From Microbacterium sp. SSM24 (GTDB lineage: Bacteria; Actinomycetota; Actinomycetes; Actinomycetales; Microbacteriaceae): a DNA stretch of 64,000 bases. The translations under genes and the position numbers were made by a program. Below the pieces are notes generated by a model. It made no database searches. It was not told the DNA's origin and saw only the letters and a list, made by a program, of their open reading frames with translations. The DNA lies in contig NZ_JAPDNQ010000002.1 in assembly GCF_025989145.1 (NCBI RefSeq), positions 310,001 through 374,000 of the forward strand, written 5' to 3'. Of the stretch, positions 1 through 7,287 are shown one piece after another (positions within the stretch are counted from its first letter, which is position 1; each line of letters opens with the position of its first letter).

Positions 1-1158
1 AAGGAAGGCCGCCTCATCCTGTCGAAGAAGCGCGCTCAGTACGAGCGCGCCTGGGGTGACGTCGAGAAGATCAAGGAGAACGACGGTGTCGTGACCGGTT
101 CGGTCATCGAGGTCGTCAAGGGTGGTCTCATCGTCGACATCGGCCTCCGCGGCTTCCTCCCCGCGTCGCTCATCGAGCTGCGCCGCGTCCGCGACCTCAC
201 GCCGTACCTCGGCCAGGAGATCGAGGCGAAGATCCTCGAGCTCGACAAGAACCGCAACAACGTCGTGCTCTCGCGCCGCGCTCTGCTCGAGCAGACGCAG
301 TCCGAGTCGCGCACCACGTTCCTGAACAACCTGCACAAGGGTCAGGTCCGCAAGGGCGTCGTCTCGTCGATCGTCAACTTCGGTGCGTTCGTCGATCTGG
401 GCGGCGTGGACGGCCTCGTGCACGTCTCCGAGCTCTCGTGGAAGCACATCGAGCACGCCTCCGAGGTCGTCGAGGTCGGCCAGGAGGTCACCGTCGAGAT
501 CCTCGAGGTCGACCTGGACCGCGAGCGCGTGTCGCTCTCGCTCAAGGCGACCCAGGAGGACCCGTGGCAGGTCTTCGCCCGCACGCACGCGATCGGTCAG
601 GTCGCGCCGGGCAAGGTCACCAAGCTGGTCCCGTTCGGTGCGTTCGTGCGCGTCGCAGACGGCATCGAGGGCCTCGTGCACATCTCGGAGCTGTCGGGCA
701 AGCACGTCGAGCTCGCCGAGCAGGTCGTGTCGGTCGGCGAAGAGGTCTTCGTCAAGATCATCGACATCGACCTCGAGCGTCGCCGCATCTCGCTCTCGCT
801 CAAGCAGGCGAACGAGTCGGTCGACCCCAACGGCACCGAGTTCGACCCCGCCCTCTACGGCATGGTCACGGAGTACGACGAGAACGGCGAGTACAAGTAC
901 CCCGAGGGCTTCGACCCCGAGACCAACGCCTGGCTCGAGGGCTTCGACGCCCAGCGCGAGAAGTGGGAGCAGGAGTACGCCGCTGCCCAGGGTCGCTGGG
1001 AGGCTCACAAGGCTGCTGTCGCCAAGGCCCTCGAGGCCGAGGCGAACGCGCCCGTCGAGACCGGCTCCTCGAGCTTCTCCTCGGAGAGCGCCTCGAGCGG
1101 CACGCTGGCCGACGACGAGGCTCTCGCCGCACTGCGCGAGAAGCTGTCGGGCCGCTGA
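1..1158 (+). CDS. rpsA: 30S ribosomal protein S1, 5'-truncated by window edge
   Basis: S1 binds mRNA on the small ribosomal subunit and helps recruit it for initiation. The reading frame is open from base 1, so the real start lies upstream of the window. Three complete S1 RNA-binding repeats are visible, beginning near bases 85, 343 and 595. Each has the family pattern of a GFLP or GAFV core followed by a LSLK or LSRR end. A charged C-terminal tail follows, with tryptophan- and tyrosine-rich stretches and a Ser-rich segment (GSSSFSSESASS) before the end KLSGR. Actinobacterial S1 proteins usually carry four S1 repeats, so the first is presumably outside. A terminator follows at 1206. Confidence 0.97.
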   Translation, partial: KEGRLILSKKRAQYERAWGDVEKIKENDGVVTGSVIEVVKGGLIVDIGLRGFLPASLIELRRVRDLTPYLGQEIEAKILELDKNRNNVVLSRRALLEQTQSESRTTFLNNLHKGQVRKGVVSSIVNFGAFVDLGGVDGLVHVSELSWKHIEHASEVVEVGQEVTVEILEVDLDRERVSLSLKATQEDPWQVFARTHAIGQVAPGKVTKLVPFGAFVRVADGIEGLVHISELSGKHVELAEQVVSVGEEVFVKIIDIDLERRRISLSLKQANESVDPNGTEFDPALYGMVTEYDENGEYKYPEGFDPETNAWLEGFDAQREKWEQEYAAAQGRWEAHKAAVAKALEAEANAPVETGSSSFSSESASSGTLADDEALAALREKLSGR

Positions 1159-1205
1159 TCTCCGGATCAACGATCGAGTAGCGCACAGCGCTCATCGAGA
1201 TCCAG

Positions 1206-1237
1206 AAAGGGCCGGGACCTTCGGGTTCCGGCCCTTT
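1206..1237 (+). terminator. rpsA intrinsic terminator
   Basis: A 14-bp stem pairs AAAGGGCCGGGACC with GGTTCCGGCCCTTT (one G-T wobble) around a TTCG tetraloop. It lies 47 bases after the rpsA stop, and the T run at the 3' arm end is short, as is usual in high-GC genomes. Confidence 0.85.
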
Positions 1238-1281
1238 CGCCTGCTCCGACGATGTCGGAGCGGGTTCCTAGACTCGCGTCC

Positions 1282-1833
1282 GTGCCCGATCAATGCCTCG
1301 TGAGGAGCGGATGCCGCGGCTCCGTCTCGCCGGAGTCGCCGGTGTCGCTGTGCGACTGGCACCTGGCGGCGGCATCCGAATGGGAGCAGTCCCGCCACGG
1401 AGTCACCGACGTCCTGCCGTCGCCGTGCGGTCTGTGCGGGTCGCCACTGGGCGTGCGGTACCCGTCCGGGTGGCTCTGCGCCGTGTGCGAATGGCGCCAC
1501 GGCGAACTCGTCGACCATGAGCTTCCGCCGCCCCGAGTCGACGTCGTGTACTACCTCCGCTTCGACGATCGGATCAAGATCGGCACGACGGGCAACCCCC
1601 GGCAGCGGCTGTCCGCGATCTGGCACCACGAGCTGCTCGCCTTCGAACGCGGGGACCGCACGCGCGAGCGCCGTCGCCACACGGAGTTCGCGGAAGATCG
1701 CTTCACCGGCACGGAGTGGTTCCGCCGGTCTCCGGCGCTGCTCGCGCACATCGACGTGCTCGCCGCGGGCGTCGATGATCCATGGGCCCTCCACGCGCGC
1801 TGGACCAGCGAGGCGATCGCCCGAGGCGCGTGA
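1282..1833 (+). CDS. Zinc-ribbon plus GIY-YIG (T5orf172/Mug113-like) protein
   Basis: This 183-residue protein of unproven function has two parts. The N-terminal half has two CxxC pairs (PCGLCG and LCAVCEW), which suggests a zinc ribbon. The C-terminal half begins VVYYLRFDDRIKIGTT and continues with RQRL, an H..F pair and TEWF. That spacing matches the T5orf172/Mug113 branch of the GIY-YIG nuclease superfamily. Family members are possible DNA-nicking or DNA-binding proteins, and no substrate can be inferred here. The GTG at 1282 was chosen because TAGACT (1269-1274) sits 8 bases before it, the leaderless arrangement seen throughout the window. An in-frame ATG at 1252 would lie before that hexamer. 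It stands alone between rpsA and a histidine kinase. Confidence 0.75.
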   Translation: MPDQCLVRSGCRGSVSPESPVSLCDWHLAAASEWEQSRHGVTDVLPSPCGLCGSPLGVRYPSGWLCAVCEWRHGELVDHELPPPRVDVVYYLRFDDRIKIGTTGNPRQRLSAIWHHELLAFERGDRTRERRRHTEFAEDRFTGTEWFRRSPALLAHIDVLAAGVDDPWALHARWTSEAIARGA

Positions 1834-1914
1834 ACCGAGGGCAGCGCCCGACGGTTTCCGATCCGTCTCGCGTGCCCCGCGCGCGGTTGGCGCGGCATCC
1901 GTTACTTTCACCAT

Positions 1915-3603
1915 ATGGTCGGCGCGCCGAACGGCGAACAGCGTCGCGCTCGGCGTCCGCCTGAAGCGCGCAGCACTCGCGCGCGCATGACCTGGCTGCG
2001 AGACGACGTCGCCGATCGCACACGCGCGCGCACGGCGACGCTGAACCAGCTGCTGCTCGCCTCGGTCGTCTTCGCACTGGGTGCACTCGTCGCGATCGGC
2101 TCGTTCCCCGGAGACCCGGTCCTGTTCTTCGGCGGCGTCGTGATCGTCATCGTGCTGACCGGAGCGACGCTGGTCGTCCCGTGGAACCGGCTCTCCTACG
2201 GATGGGTCGCGCTCGTTCCCGCGATCGACGTCATCGCCATCACCCTCATGCAGCTCGCGGCGCCCGGAACGGCGATGGGCCTGCTGTGGATCTTCCCCAC
2301 GACATGGCTGGCGGCCGGGTTCGGTCTGCTCGGCCTCTTCGCCGTCATCGTGTCCATCGCCGTCATCATCACGGTCCTCACCCTCGTCAGCGCGCAGCAG
2401 GTCACCTACCTCACCTTCCTACTGCCGCTGGTGCTGTTCGCCGTAGCGGCGACGAGCCATCTCACCGCGCGACGCTCCGACGCGCAGCGCATGCTGCTGG
2501 CGAAGCAGGCGCAGCTGCTGCGGCGCGTGCTCCAGACGTCGCGGCGACAGGAGCAGGTCGTCACCGAGGTGCTCGACGCCGTCGATTTCGGCGTCGTGCG
2601 CATCGACGGCGACGGCCAGGTGGCCGTCACCAACGAGGCGCACGGGCGGCTGCAGCAGGCCATGGGCGTCCAGGACGGCGAGGCCCCCGCGTTCCGCGAC
2701 GACGGAGTGACCCGCCTCCCTCACGACGAGCTTCCGGTCGAACGCGCGCTGCGCGGCGAGGCGTTCGAGGCCGAGATCGTATGGTTCGGCGAGGAGCCCG
2801 CACCCCGCAAGGCACTGAGCATCACCGCACGCCGATTGATCGACCCCGATGGCGACGACGGCGGAGCGGTGGTCATCTCGCGCGATGTGACGAGCGAGCT
2901 CGAGGCGCTGCGCGCGCGCGACGAGCTCGTCGCGTCGGTGTCGCACGAGCTCCGCACGCCGCTGACGTCCATCCTGGGATATCTCGACCTCGCGATCGAG
3001 GATCCGGACATCCCCGACCACGTGCGCGCGAATCTCGACATCGCCGAACGCAACGCCGAGCGACTGCTGCGCATCGTCGCCGACATCCTCGCGGCCTCCA
3101 GCTCGTCGTCGTCGTCGATCGAGGCGACGATGACCGCGCAGGCGCTGGACGTGCGCGACATCGTCCGGGCATCGGGCGAGGCGCTGCTGCCTCGTGCCGC
3201 ATCCCGCGCGGTCACGATCGACACCACCGGTCTCGAGGAGGCGCGAGTGTGGGCCGATCCGATGCGTCTGCGCCAGGTCGTCGACAACCTCGTCTCGAAC
3301 GCGATCGCGTACAACAAGGACGGCGGCACGGTCTTCCTCGGCACGACGACCGACGGCACCTCGACCTGGATCCTGGTGCGCGATACCGGAATCGGCATCA
3401 GCGAAGCGGACCGCTCGCGACTCTTCCAACGCTTCTACAAGGCCGGCGCCGAACGACGCTCGGGTACCGGTCTCGGCCTGGCGATCACGCGCGACATCGT
3501 TCGTGCGCACGGCGGTGAGATCGGTCTTCACAGCGCGCCCGGCGTCGGGTCGACCTTCATCGTCAAGCTCCCTGCAACGGCCCCGGGAGGGATCACATCA
3601 TGA
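1915..3603 (+). CDS. Membrane sensor histidine kinase with PAS-like domain
   Basis: This is a 562-residue sensor kinase. The N-terminal part (about residues 45-185) has five or six hydrophobic segments, so the sensing region is probably embedded in the membrane. A PAS-like region follows (VDFGVVRIDGDGQ onward, about 220-325). The DHp domain contains SHELRTPLTSILGY, with the phosphoacceptor His near residue 344. The ATPase domain has an N box (NLVSNAIAYN), G1 (DTGIGI), F (LFQRFYK) and G2 (GTGLGLAI), so it should be active. A run of seven serines (about residue 396) marks the DHp-ATPase linker. The ATG at 1915 follows TACTTT (1903-1908) by 7 bases; ATG 1987 is an alternative. The stop overlaps the next gene by 4 bases, and the response regulator at 4771 is the likely partner. 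Confidence 0.92.
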   Translation: MVGAPNGEQRRARRPPEARSTRARMTWLRDDVADRTRARTATLNQLLLASVVFALGALVAIGSFPGDPVLFFGGVVIVIVLTGATLVVPWNRLSYGWVALVPAIDVIAITLMQLAAPGTAMGLLWIFPTTWLAAGFGLLGLFAVIVSIAVIITVLTLVSAQQVTYLTFLLPLVLFAVAATSHLTARRSDAQRMLLAKQAQLLRRVLQTSRRQEQVVTEVLDAVDFGVVRIDGDGQVAVTNEAHGRLQQAMGVQDGEAPAFRDDGVTRLPHDELPVERALRGEAFEAEIVWFGEEPAPRKALSITARRLIDPDGDDGGAVVISRDVTSELEALRARDELVASVSHELRTPLTSILGYLDLAIEDPDIPDHVRANLDIAERNAERLLRIVADILAASSSSSSSIEATMTAQALDVRDIVRASGEALLPRAASRAVTIDTTGLEEARVWADPMRLRQVVDNLVSNAIAYNKDGGTVFLGTTTDGTSTWILVRDTGIGISEADRSRLFQRFYKAGAERRSGTGLGLAITRDIVRAHGGEIGLHSAPGVGSTFIVKLPATAPGGITS

Positions 3604-4763
3604 CACTCGACCTCACCAGCGTGCTGGTGATGACGGCACTCGTCGTCAACACGAGCGGCGTTCTGTTCATCGTCGAGACCCTGCTGCGCCGCGATGAGGG
3701 GGCGGGCCGCATCTGGGCGCTGGGCTTCCTCGCGGGCATGCTGACGACCCTCGCCTACACGATGTGGTCTCAGACCCAGGAGGCGTGGTGGGCCGTCGCC
3801 GTCGGGAACGGCGCGTTCGTCGCGGCAACGGGGTGCATGTGGCTCGGATGCCGCCGGTTCAACCGGCGGCGCATGGACTGGTCGGGCGGACTCGTCGCCA
3901 TCGGTGTGCTCACCGCGGCGATCGCGGTGGGTGTCGAGGGCGAGTCGGGCGGCGACTGGGCGGGGGCGCTGTGGATGTTCCTCGCGCTGATCGTGTTCGC
4001 CGGCGCCGGCGCGGTGGAGTGCCTGCGCGGCGCGCTCCGCGACTCGCGCACGGCGTGGGTGCTCGGGGCGGTGCTCGGCCTCGAGGCGCTGTACTACGTG
4101 TCGCGGACGACGGCGTTCGTCACCACCGGCCCCGACTCACCACTGTTCAAGGACGTGTTCGGCACGATTCCGACGGCCTTCGTCACGGTCGTGCTCACGA
4201 TCGTCGCGGTCGTGGTGACATCGGTGCTGCGTGCGTCGCGCGCACCGATGCGCGGATACCGGCGTCGCGCCACCGCGGTCGCCCGTGACGGGGTGCTCGA
4301 TCACGAGACGTTCGACGGGGCTCTGACCGATCTCTGCGCGCGCGCGGCCGTGCGCCGCGAGCTCGTCGGCGTCATCGCCGTGCGCATCGAGGATCTCGAC
4401 CAGATCTCGACCGCATTCGGGAGCGAGGTGGCCCGCGCCGTCACGGAGACGTGGCGCACGGGCGTGCGACGCCATGCGCCGTCCAACGCGCTCGTGGCGG
4501 AGGACGGCCCGACCGGTCTGTGCGTCGGAGTGCTCGTCGATTCGCCGGCCGAGGCAAGGCGTCAGGCCGGTGCCGTCTACCGTGGGCTGTTCGATGACCT
4601 CGGCAAGGTGGGCGGTGGGGTGATCCCCGTCGTGGGCGTCGGCATCGCGCTCAGCGACGCGGCAGGGTACGACGCCCAGGCGCTCCAGCGGGTCGCACGC
4701 GAAACAGCGAGCCTCGCCGCAGAGAGCGTCGAGACGTCGGTGCTCGTGGGCGAGATCGAGTAG
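3600..4763 (+). CDS. Integral membrane protein with degenerate GGDEF-like C-terminus
   Basis: The 387-residue protein starts in an ATGA overlap with the kinase gene, so the two are translationally coupled. The first 215 or so residues hold about six membrane segments. A soluble domain of about 160 residues follows. It reads like a diguanylate cyclase fold: VIAVRIEDLDQISTAFG resembles the metal- and nucleotide-binding start of GGDEF domains, and VVGVGIALSD resembles their late strand. The GGDEF/GGEEF signature itself is missing; the matching region reads EDGPTGLCVGVL. Cyclic-di-GMP synthesis is therefore unlikely, and a sensing or scaffold role next to the kinase is inferred. The fold assignment rests on pattern only. 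Confidence 0.8.
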   Translation: MTLDLTSVLVMTALVVNTSGVLFIVETLLRRDEGAGRIWALGFLAGMLTTLAYTMWSQTQEAWWAVAVGNGAFVAATGCMWLGCRRFNRRRMDWSGGLVAIGVLTAAIAVGVEGESGGDWAGALWMFLALIVFAGAGAVECLRGALRDSRTAWVLGAVLGLEALYYVSRTTAFVTTGPDSPLFKDVFGTIPTAFVTVVLTIVAVVVTSVLRASRAPMRGYRRRATAVARDGVLDHETFDGALTDLCARAAVRRELVGVIAVRIEDLDQISTAFGSEVARAVTETWRTGVRRHAPSNALVAEDGPTGLCVGVLVDSPAEARRQAGAVYRGLFDDLGKVGGGVIPVVGVGIALSDAAGYDAQALQRVARETASLAAESVETSVLVGEIE

Positions 4764-4770
4764 CGGCGCC

Positions 4771-5613
4771 TCAGGGGGCGGTCAGGCGATAGCCCACGCC
4801 GCGGACGGTCTCGATCCAGCGCGGATTCGTGGGGGACTCGCCGAGCTTGCGGCGCAAGTTGGCGACGTGCACCTCGATCGCGCGGGCGTCGCTGTCGCTG
4901 ACGAACTCGATGCCGGTGAACTGCTCGCCCCGAAGCATGAGCGCGAGGTCCGACTTTCCGCGGACCCGACGACCGGCCGCGAGAAGGTCGGCGAGGATGT
5001 CGAACTCGCTGCGAGTGAGTTCGAGATCCTCACCGTCGACGGTCACGATCCGCGTCTCGACGTTCAGTCTGAGGCCCTGGTGCTCGAGCCAGTCGCCGCT
5101 GGATTCGCCCGCGTCCCCGGACGCGGCTGCGGCGATGTGGTGCCGCGGCCGGCGCAGCATCGCGTCGATGCGTGCGCGCAGCTCGCGAGGTCGGAACGGC
5201 TTGGCGACATAGTCGTCGGCACCGGCTTCGAGCCCCTGCAGGGCATCGATCTCCTCGGTGCGGGCGCTGAGCATGACGATGTACGTGGTGCTGAGCGCGC
5301 GGATGCGCTTGGCCGTCTCGAATCCATCGATGCCGGGCATGTTCACGTCGAGGGTGGTCACGAGGGGCTGATGCTCACGCACGAGCTCGAGTCCGGCATA
5401 TCCGTCCGGGGCGCCGTGGACCTCGAATCCCGCCTGCGCCAGGACTGCCGTGAGGAGGGAGCGAATGTCTTCTTCGTCCTCGATCACGACCGCAACGCGA
5501 GCTTCTTCCACCGATTCACCCTCCGGTGCCGGGGAGACGACCGCCGGCTCCCGGACGTCGGTCAGGATATCCCAGAACGCCGTCTGGAAGAGGCGCGCAG
5601 GCGTAACCGTCAC
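4771..5613 (-). CDS. OmpR/PhoB-family response regulator
   Basis: The 280-residue regulator has a receiver domain at about residues 38-155 and a winged-helix DNA-binding domain at about 175-280. The acidic pair is E45/D46, the phosphorylation site is D89 in TLDVNMPGIDGF, and the conserved Lys is K138 in YVAKPF. The C-terminus has the PhoB-type pattern LTRSEFDIL and RAIEVHVANLRRKLG, ending RGVGYRL. The GTG start at 5613 is supported by GGAGGAGGG about 8 bases upstream. It leaves an extension of roughly 38 residues before the receiver, which is unusual. The gene converges on the membrane protein at 3600-4763 with a 7-base gap and is the probable partner of the kinase at 1915. Confidence 0.93.
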   Translation of the reverse strand: MTVTPARLFQTAFWDILTDVREPAVVSPAPEGESVEEARVAVVIEDEEDIRSLLTAVLAQAGFEVHGAPDGYAGLELVREHQPLVTTLDVNMPGIDGFETAKRIRALSTTYIVMLSARTEEIDALQGLEAGADDYVAKPFRPRELRARIDAMLRRPRHHIAAAASGDAGESSGDWLEHQGLRLNVETRIVTVDGEDLELTRSEFDILADLLAAGRRVRGKSDLALMLRGEQFTGIEFVSDSDARAIEVHVANLRRKLGESPTNPRWIETVRGVGYRLTAP

Positions 5614-5941
5614 GGCGTGTCCCTCCTCCGAGTGCTGTGGAGGGAAGCAGAAGCGCGCAACGAGGTGGCGACCGCCCCCACGATCGCCACCTCCCCGCTG
5701 CGGATCCGGGTCCTCACGTTCCGCCTTGCGGCGATTCGGGCAGAGGTGGAGGGGCGAGCAGTCGACGTCACGCAGTAACGTCGATCCACGTCCCCTCCTC
5801 CCCAGATACCCACGTTCGGACCCGACTTCGATCGGGTTGTACTGACGCTAGTCGCGGGCCCTCAGGCCACCCTCAGTGCGACCTCAGGAGCGGCCAAGTG
5901 TTGGGCGCACGGCGTTCGCGAGGACGTGGCATCCTCGACTC
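5614..5941. other. Divergent intergenic region, regulator (-) / coaE (+)
   Basis: About 330 bases without a convincing gene. Short open frames here have no recognisable product. The region holds the regulator's ribosome-binding site near 5614-5630 and a set of 11-bp phased repeats at 5860-5888. On the minus strand TAGCGT (5850-5845) could be a -10 for the regulator. CATCCT (5930-5935), 7 bases before the coaE ATG, is a weak -10 candidate for leaderless coaE. Confidence 0.6.
5860..5888. promoter_or_regulatory. Three 11-bp phased CCTCAG repeats, candidate response-regulator site
   Basis: CCTCAGG (5860-5866), CCTCAGT (5871-5877) and CCTCAGG (5882-5888) lie on the same strand with start-to-start spacing of exactly 11 bases. 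OmpR/PhoB-family dimers bind tandem half-sites at about 11-bp spacing, and the gene for such a regulator starts 250 bases to the left. The site also lies 54 bases before coaE. Autoregulation is an inference. Confidence 0.5.
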
Positions 5942-6556
5942 ATGCCTCTCGTCGCACTCACCGGCGGAATCGCCTCCGGGAAGTCCACGATCGCCCGACG
6001 ACTCGCGGAGCACGGCGCCGTGGTGGTGGACGCCGACCAGATCGTCCGCGACGTGCAGCAGCCCGGATCGCCCGTGCTGGCCGACCTCGCCGACGCGTTC
6101 GGAGCCGACGTCGTCCGCGATGACGGCTCGCTCGATCGCGCGGCTCTCGGCTCCCGGGCCTTCGGCGACGCCGACGCGGTCTCACGGCTGAACGCCATCG
6201 TGCATCCGGCCGTGCGACGGGAGTCCGCTCGCCGGTTCGCCGAGGCGTTCGCCGCGGACCCCGACGCCGTCGTCGTCTACGACGTGCCGCTGCTCGTCGA
6301 GGCGAGGGTCGAGGATCCGTGGGAGCTCGTCGTCGTGGCGCACGCGCCGGCCGACGTGCGTCATCGCCGCCTCGTCGACCTGCGGGGGATGAGCGAGGAG
6401 GATGCCGCCGCCAGGCTCGCTTCGCAGGTGTCCGACGACGCGCGCCTGGCCGTCGCCGATGTCGTGATCGACACCGCAGGATCGCTCCGAGACACCCTGC
6501 GGCAGGTCGACCAGCTGTGGGCCTCCCTGCCGGAGCACCTCGCCGCACGGCCCTAG
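5942..6556 (+). CDS. coaE: Dephospho-CoA kinase
   Basis: CoaE makes coenzyme A by phosphorylating the ribose 3'-hydroxyl of dephospho-CoA, the last step of the pathway, in the cytoplasm. The 204-residue protein begins MPLVALTGGIASGKSTIARR, with the P-loop at residues 8-16. It keeps the family features VVDADQIVRDVQQPGSP, VVYDVPLLVEA and the LID-like RHRRLVDLRGMSEEDA. The length is normal for the single-domain enzyme. The ATG at 5942 is preferred over upstream in-frame starts because the conserved N-terminus begins there. The gene is monocistronic or loosely linked to the glycine-rich gene 48 bases downstream. Confidence 0.95.
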   Translation: MPLVALTGGIASGKSTIARRLAEHGAVVVDADQIVRDVQQPGSPVLADLADAFGADVVRDDGSLDRAALGSRAFGDADAVSRLNAIVHPAVRRESARRFAEAFAADPDAVVVYDVPLLVEARVEDPWELVVVAHAPADVRHRRLVDLRGMSEEDAAARLASQVSDDARLAVADVVIDTAGSLRDTLRQVDQLWASLPEHLAARP

Positions 6557-6604
6557 GCGGCCACGCCGGCCGCGGGTAGCCTGAAGCCGAGCGGGAGGTG
6601 TCGC

Positions 6605-7225
6605 ATGGGAATGCTCTCGAGATTCCGGCGCAGGAGGCGGGTCGCCGCCCTCACCGACGAGGAGCGCATCGGCCGCTACGTCTACCTGCTCAACACGCTG
6701 CCCGCATCCGTCATCGAGGGCGCGCATGCCACGGCCTTCAAAGACCTTCCCCCTGATCGGCGTCGGGAGATGTTCGAGCAGCTCCGGCCGTTCATGGCGG
6801 ATTCGGAGCGGAACGCGGCATCCGATGATCCGTCCGTGCTGGCGAAGCTCGTCCGGCGCGCCGAGGAGCGACGTGCGCAGCGCGAGGGGCAGATGGATGC
6901 CGCGGCCCGTCCGACGGCCGTCGCCGAAGCAGACCCGCGCGACGCGGTGGATTCTCGACGGCTGCTGCTGGACAACGGGGTTGCGGTCGTCGTCGCGCAG
7001 AACTTCCTGCTCTCGGCCGCGGTGATGTCGTACTGGTCGGTCGGCGGCGGGTCGCTCGCGATCGCATCCGAGCCCGCCTGGGTGGGCGACACCTACGACA
7101 CCGGATCCGGCGGAGGTTTCGACGGCGGAGGTTTCGACGGCGGCGGCTACGGCGGGTTCGACGGGGGTGGCTTCGGAGGATTCGACGGCGGCGGTTTCGG
7201 CGGAGACGGCGGCGGCGGAGGCTGA
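6605..7225 (+). CDS. Hypothetical protein with FDGGG-repeat C-terminus
   Basis: The 206-residue protein has no confidently recognised function. The N-terminus is basic ([15 protein letters not shown]). A helical, charged region follows to about residue 120, including [21 protein letters not shown]. Next come a short hydrophobic stretch ([19 protein letters not shown]) and a C-terminal tail of 40 residues made of [13 protein letters not shown] units. The start is supported by GGGAGG about 8 bases before ATG 6605. Low-complexity glycine tails of this kind occur in several unrelated actinobacterial proteins, so the tail does not assign a role. It sits between coaE and uvrB. Confidence 0.8.
   Translation: MGMLSRFRRRRRVAALTDEERIGRYVYLLNTLPASVIEGAHATAFKDLPPDRRREMFEQLRPFMADSERNAASDDPSVLAKLVRRAEERRAQREGQMDAAARPTAVAEADPRDAVDSRRLLLDNGVAVVVAQNFLLSAAVMSYWSVGGGSLAIASEPAWVGDTYDTGSGGGFDGGGFDGGGYGGFDGGGFGGFDGGGFGGDGGGGG
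7103..7222 (+). repeat. In-frame glycine-rich FDGGG tandem repeats
   Basis: The last 40 codons of the 6605-7225 gene encode GSGGG, then FDGGG twice, then YGGFDGGG and two further FGG-spaced units. The DNA repeats a ttcgacggcgg core, which makes the tract prone to slippage and length change between strains. Confidence 0.85.
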
Positions 7226-7287
7226 GCGCGGGTCCGCCGCGCGCGAACGCCGGGCCCGGTGTCGGTGGCCCCGCCTACGCTGGAGAG

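Noticed and set aside
2181..3518. Long open frames in other frames or strands of coding genes, for example within the kinase, uvrA, gap and tkt regions
   Set aside because: They are Arg/Ala/Gly-rich or low-complexity translations caused by high GC, have no recognisable domains, and overlap well-supported genes.
5610..5813. Possible 67-codon minus-strand gene in the regulator/coaE gap
   Set aside because: Composition is Arg/Ser-rich, there is no ribosome-binding site or domain, and it overlaps the regulator's own start signals.
7226..7287. LexA/SOS box before uvrB, and likewise before uvrA
   Set aside because: No GAAC-N4-GTTC-like palindrome was found close to either promoter.
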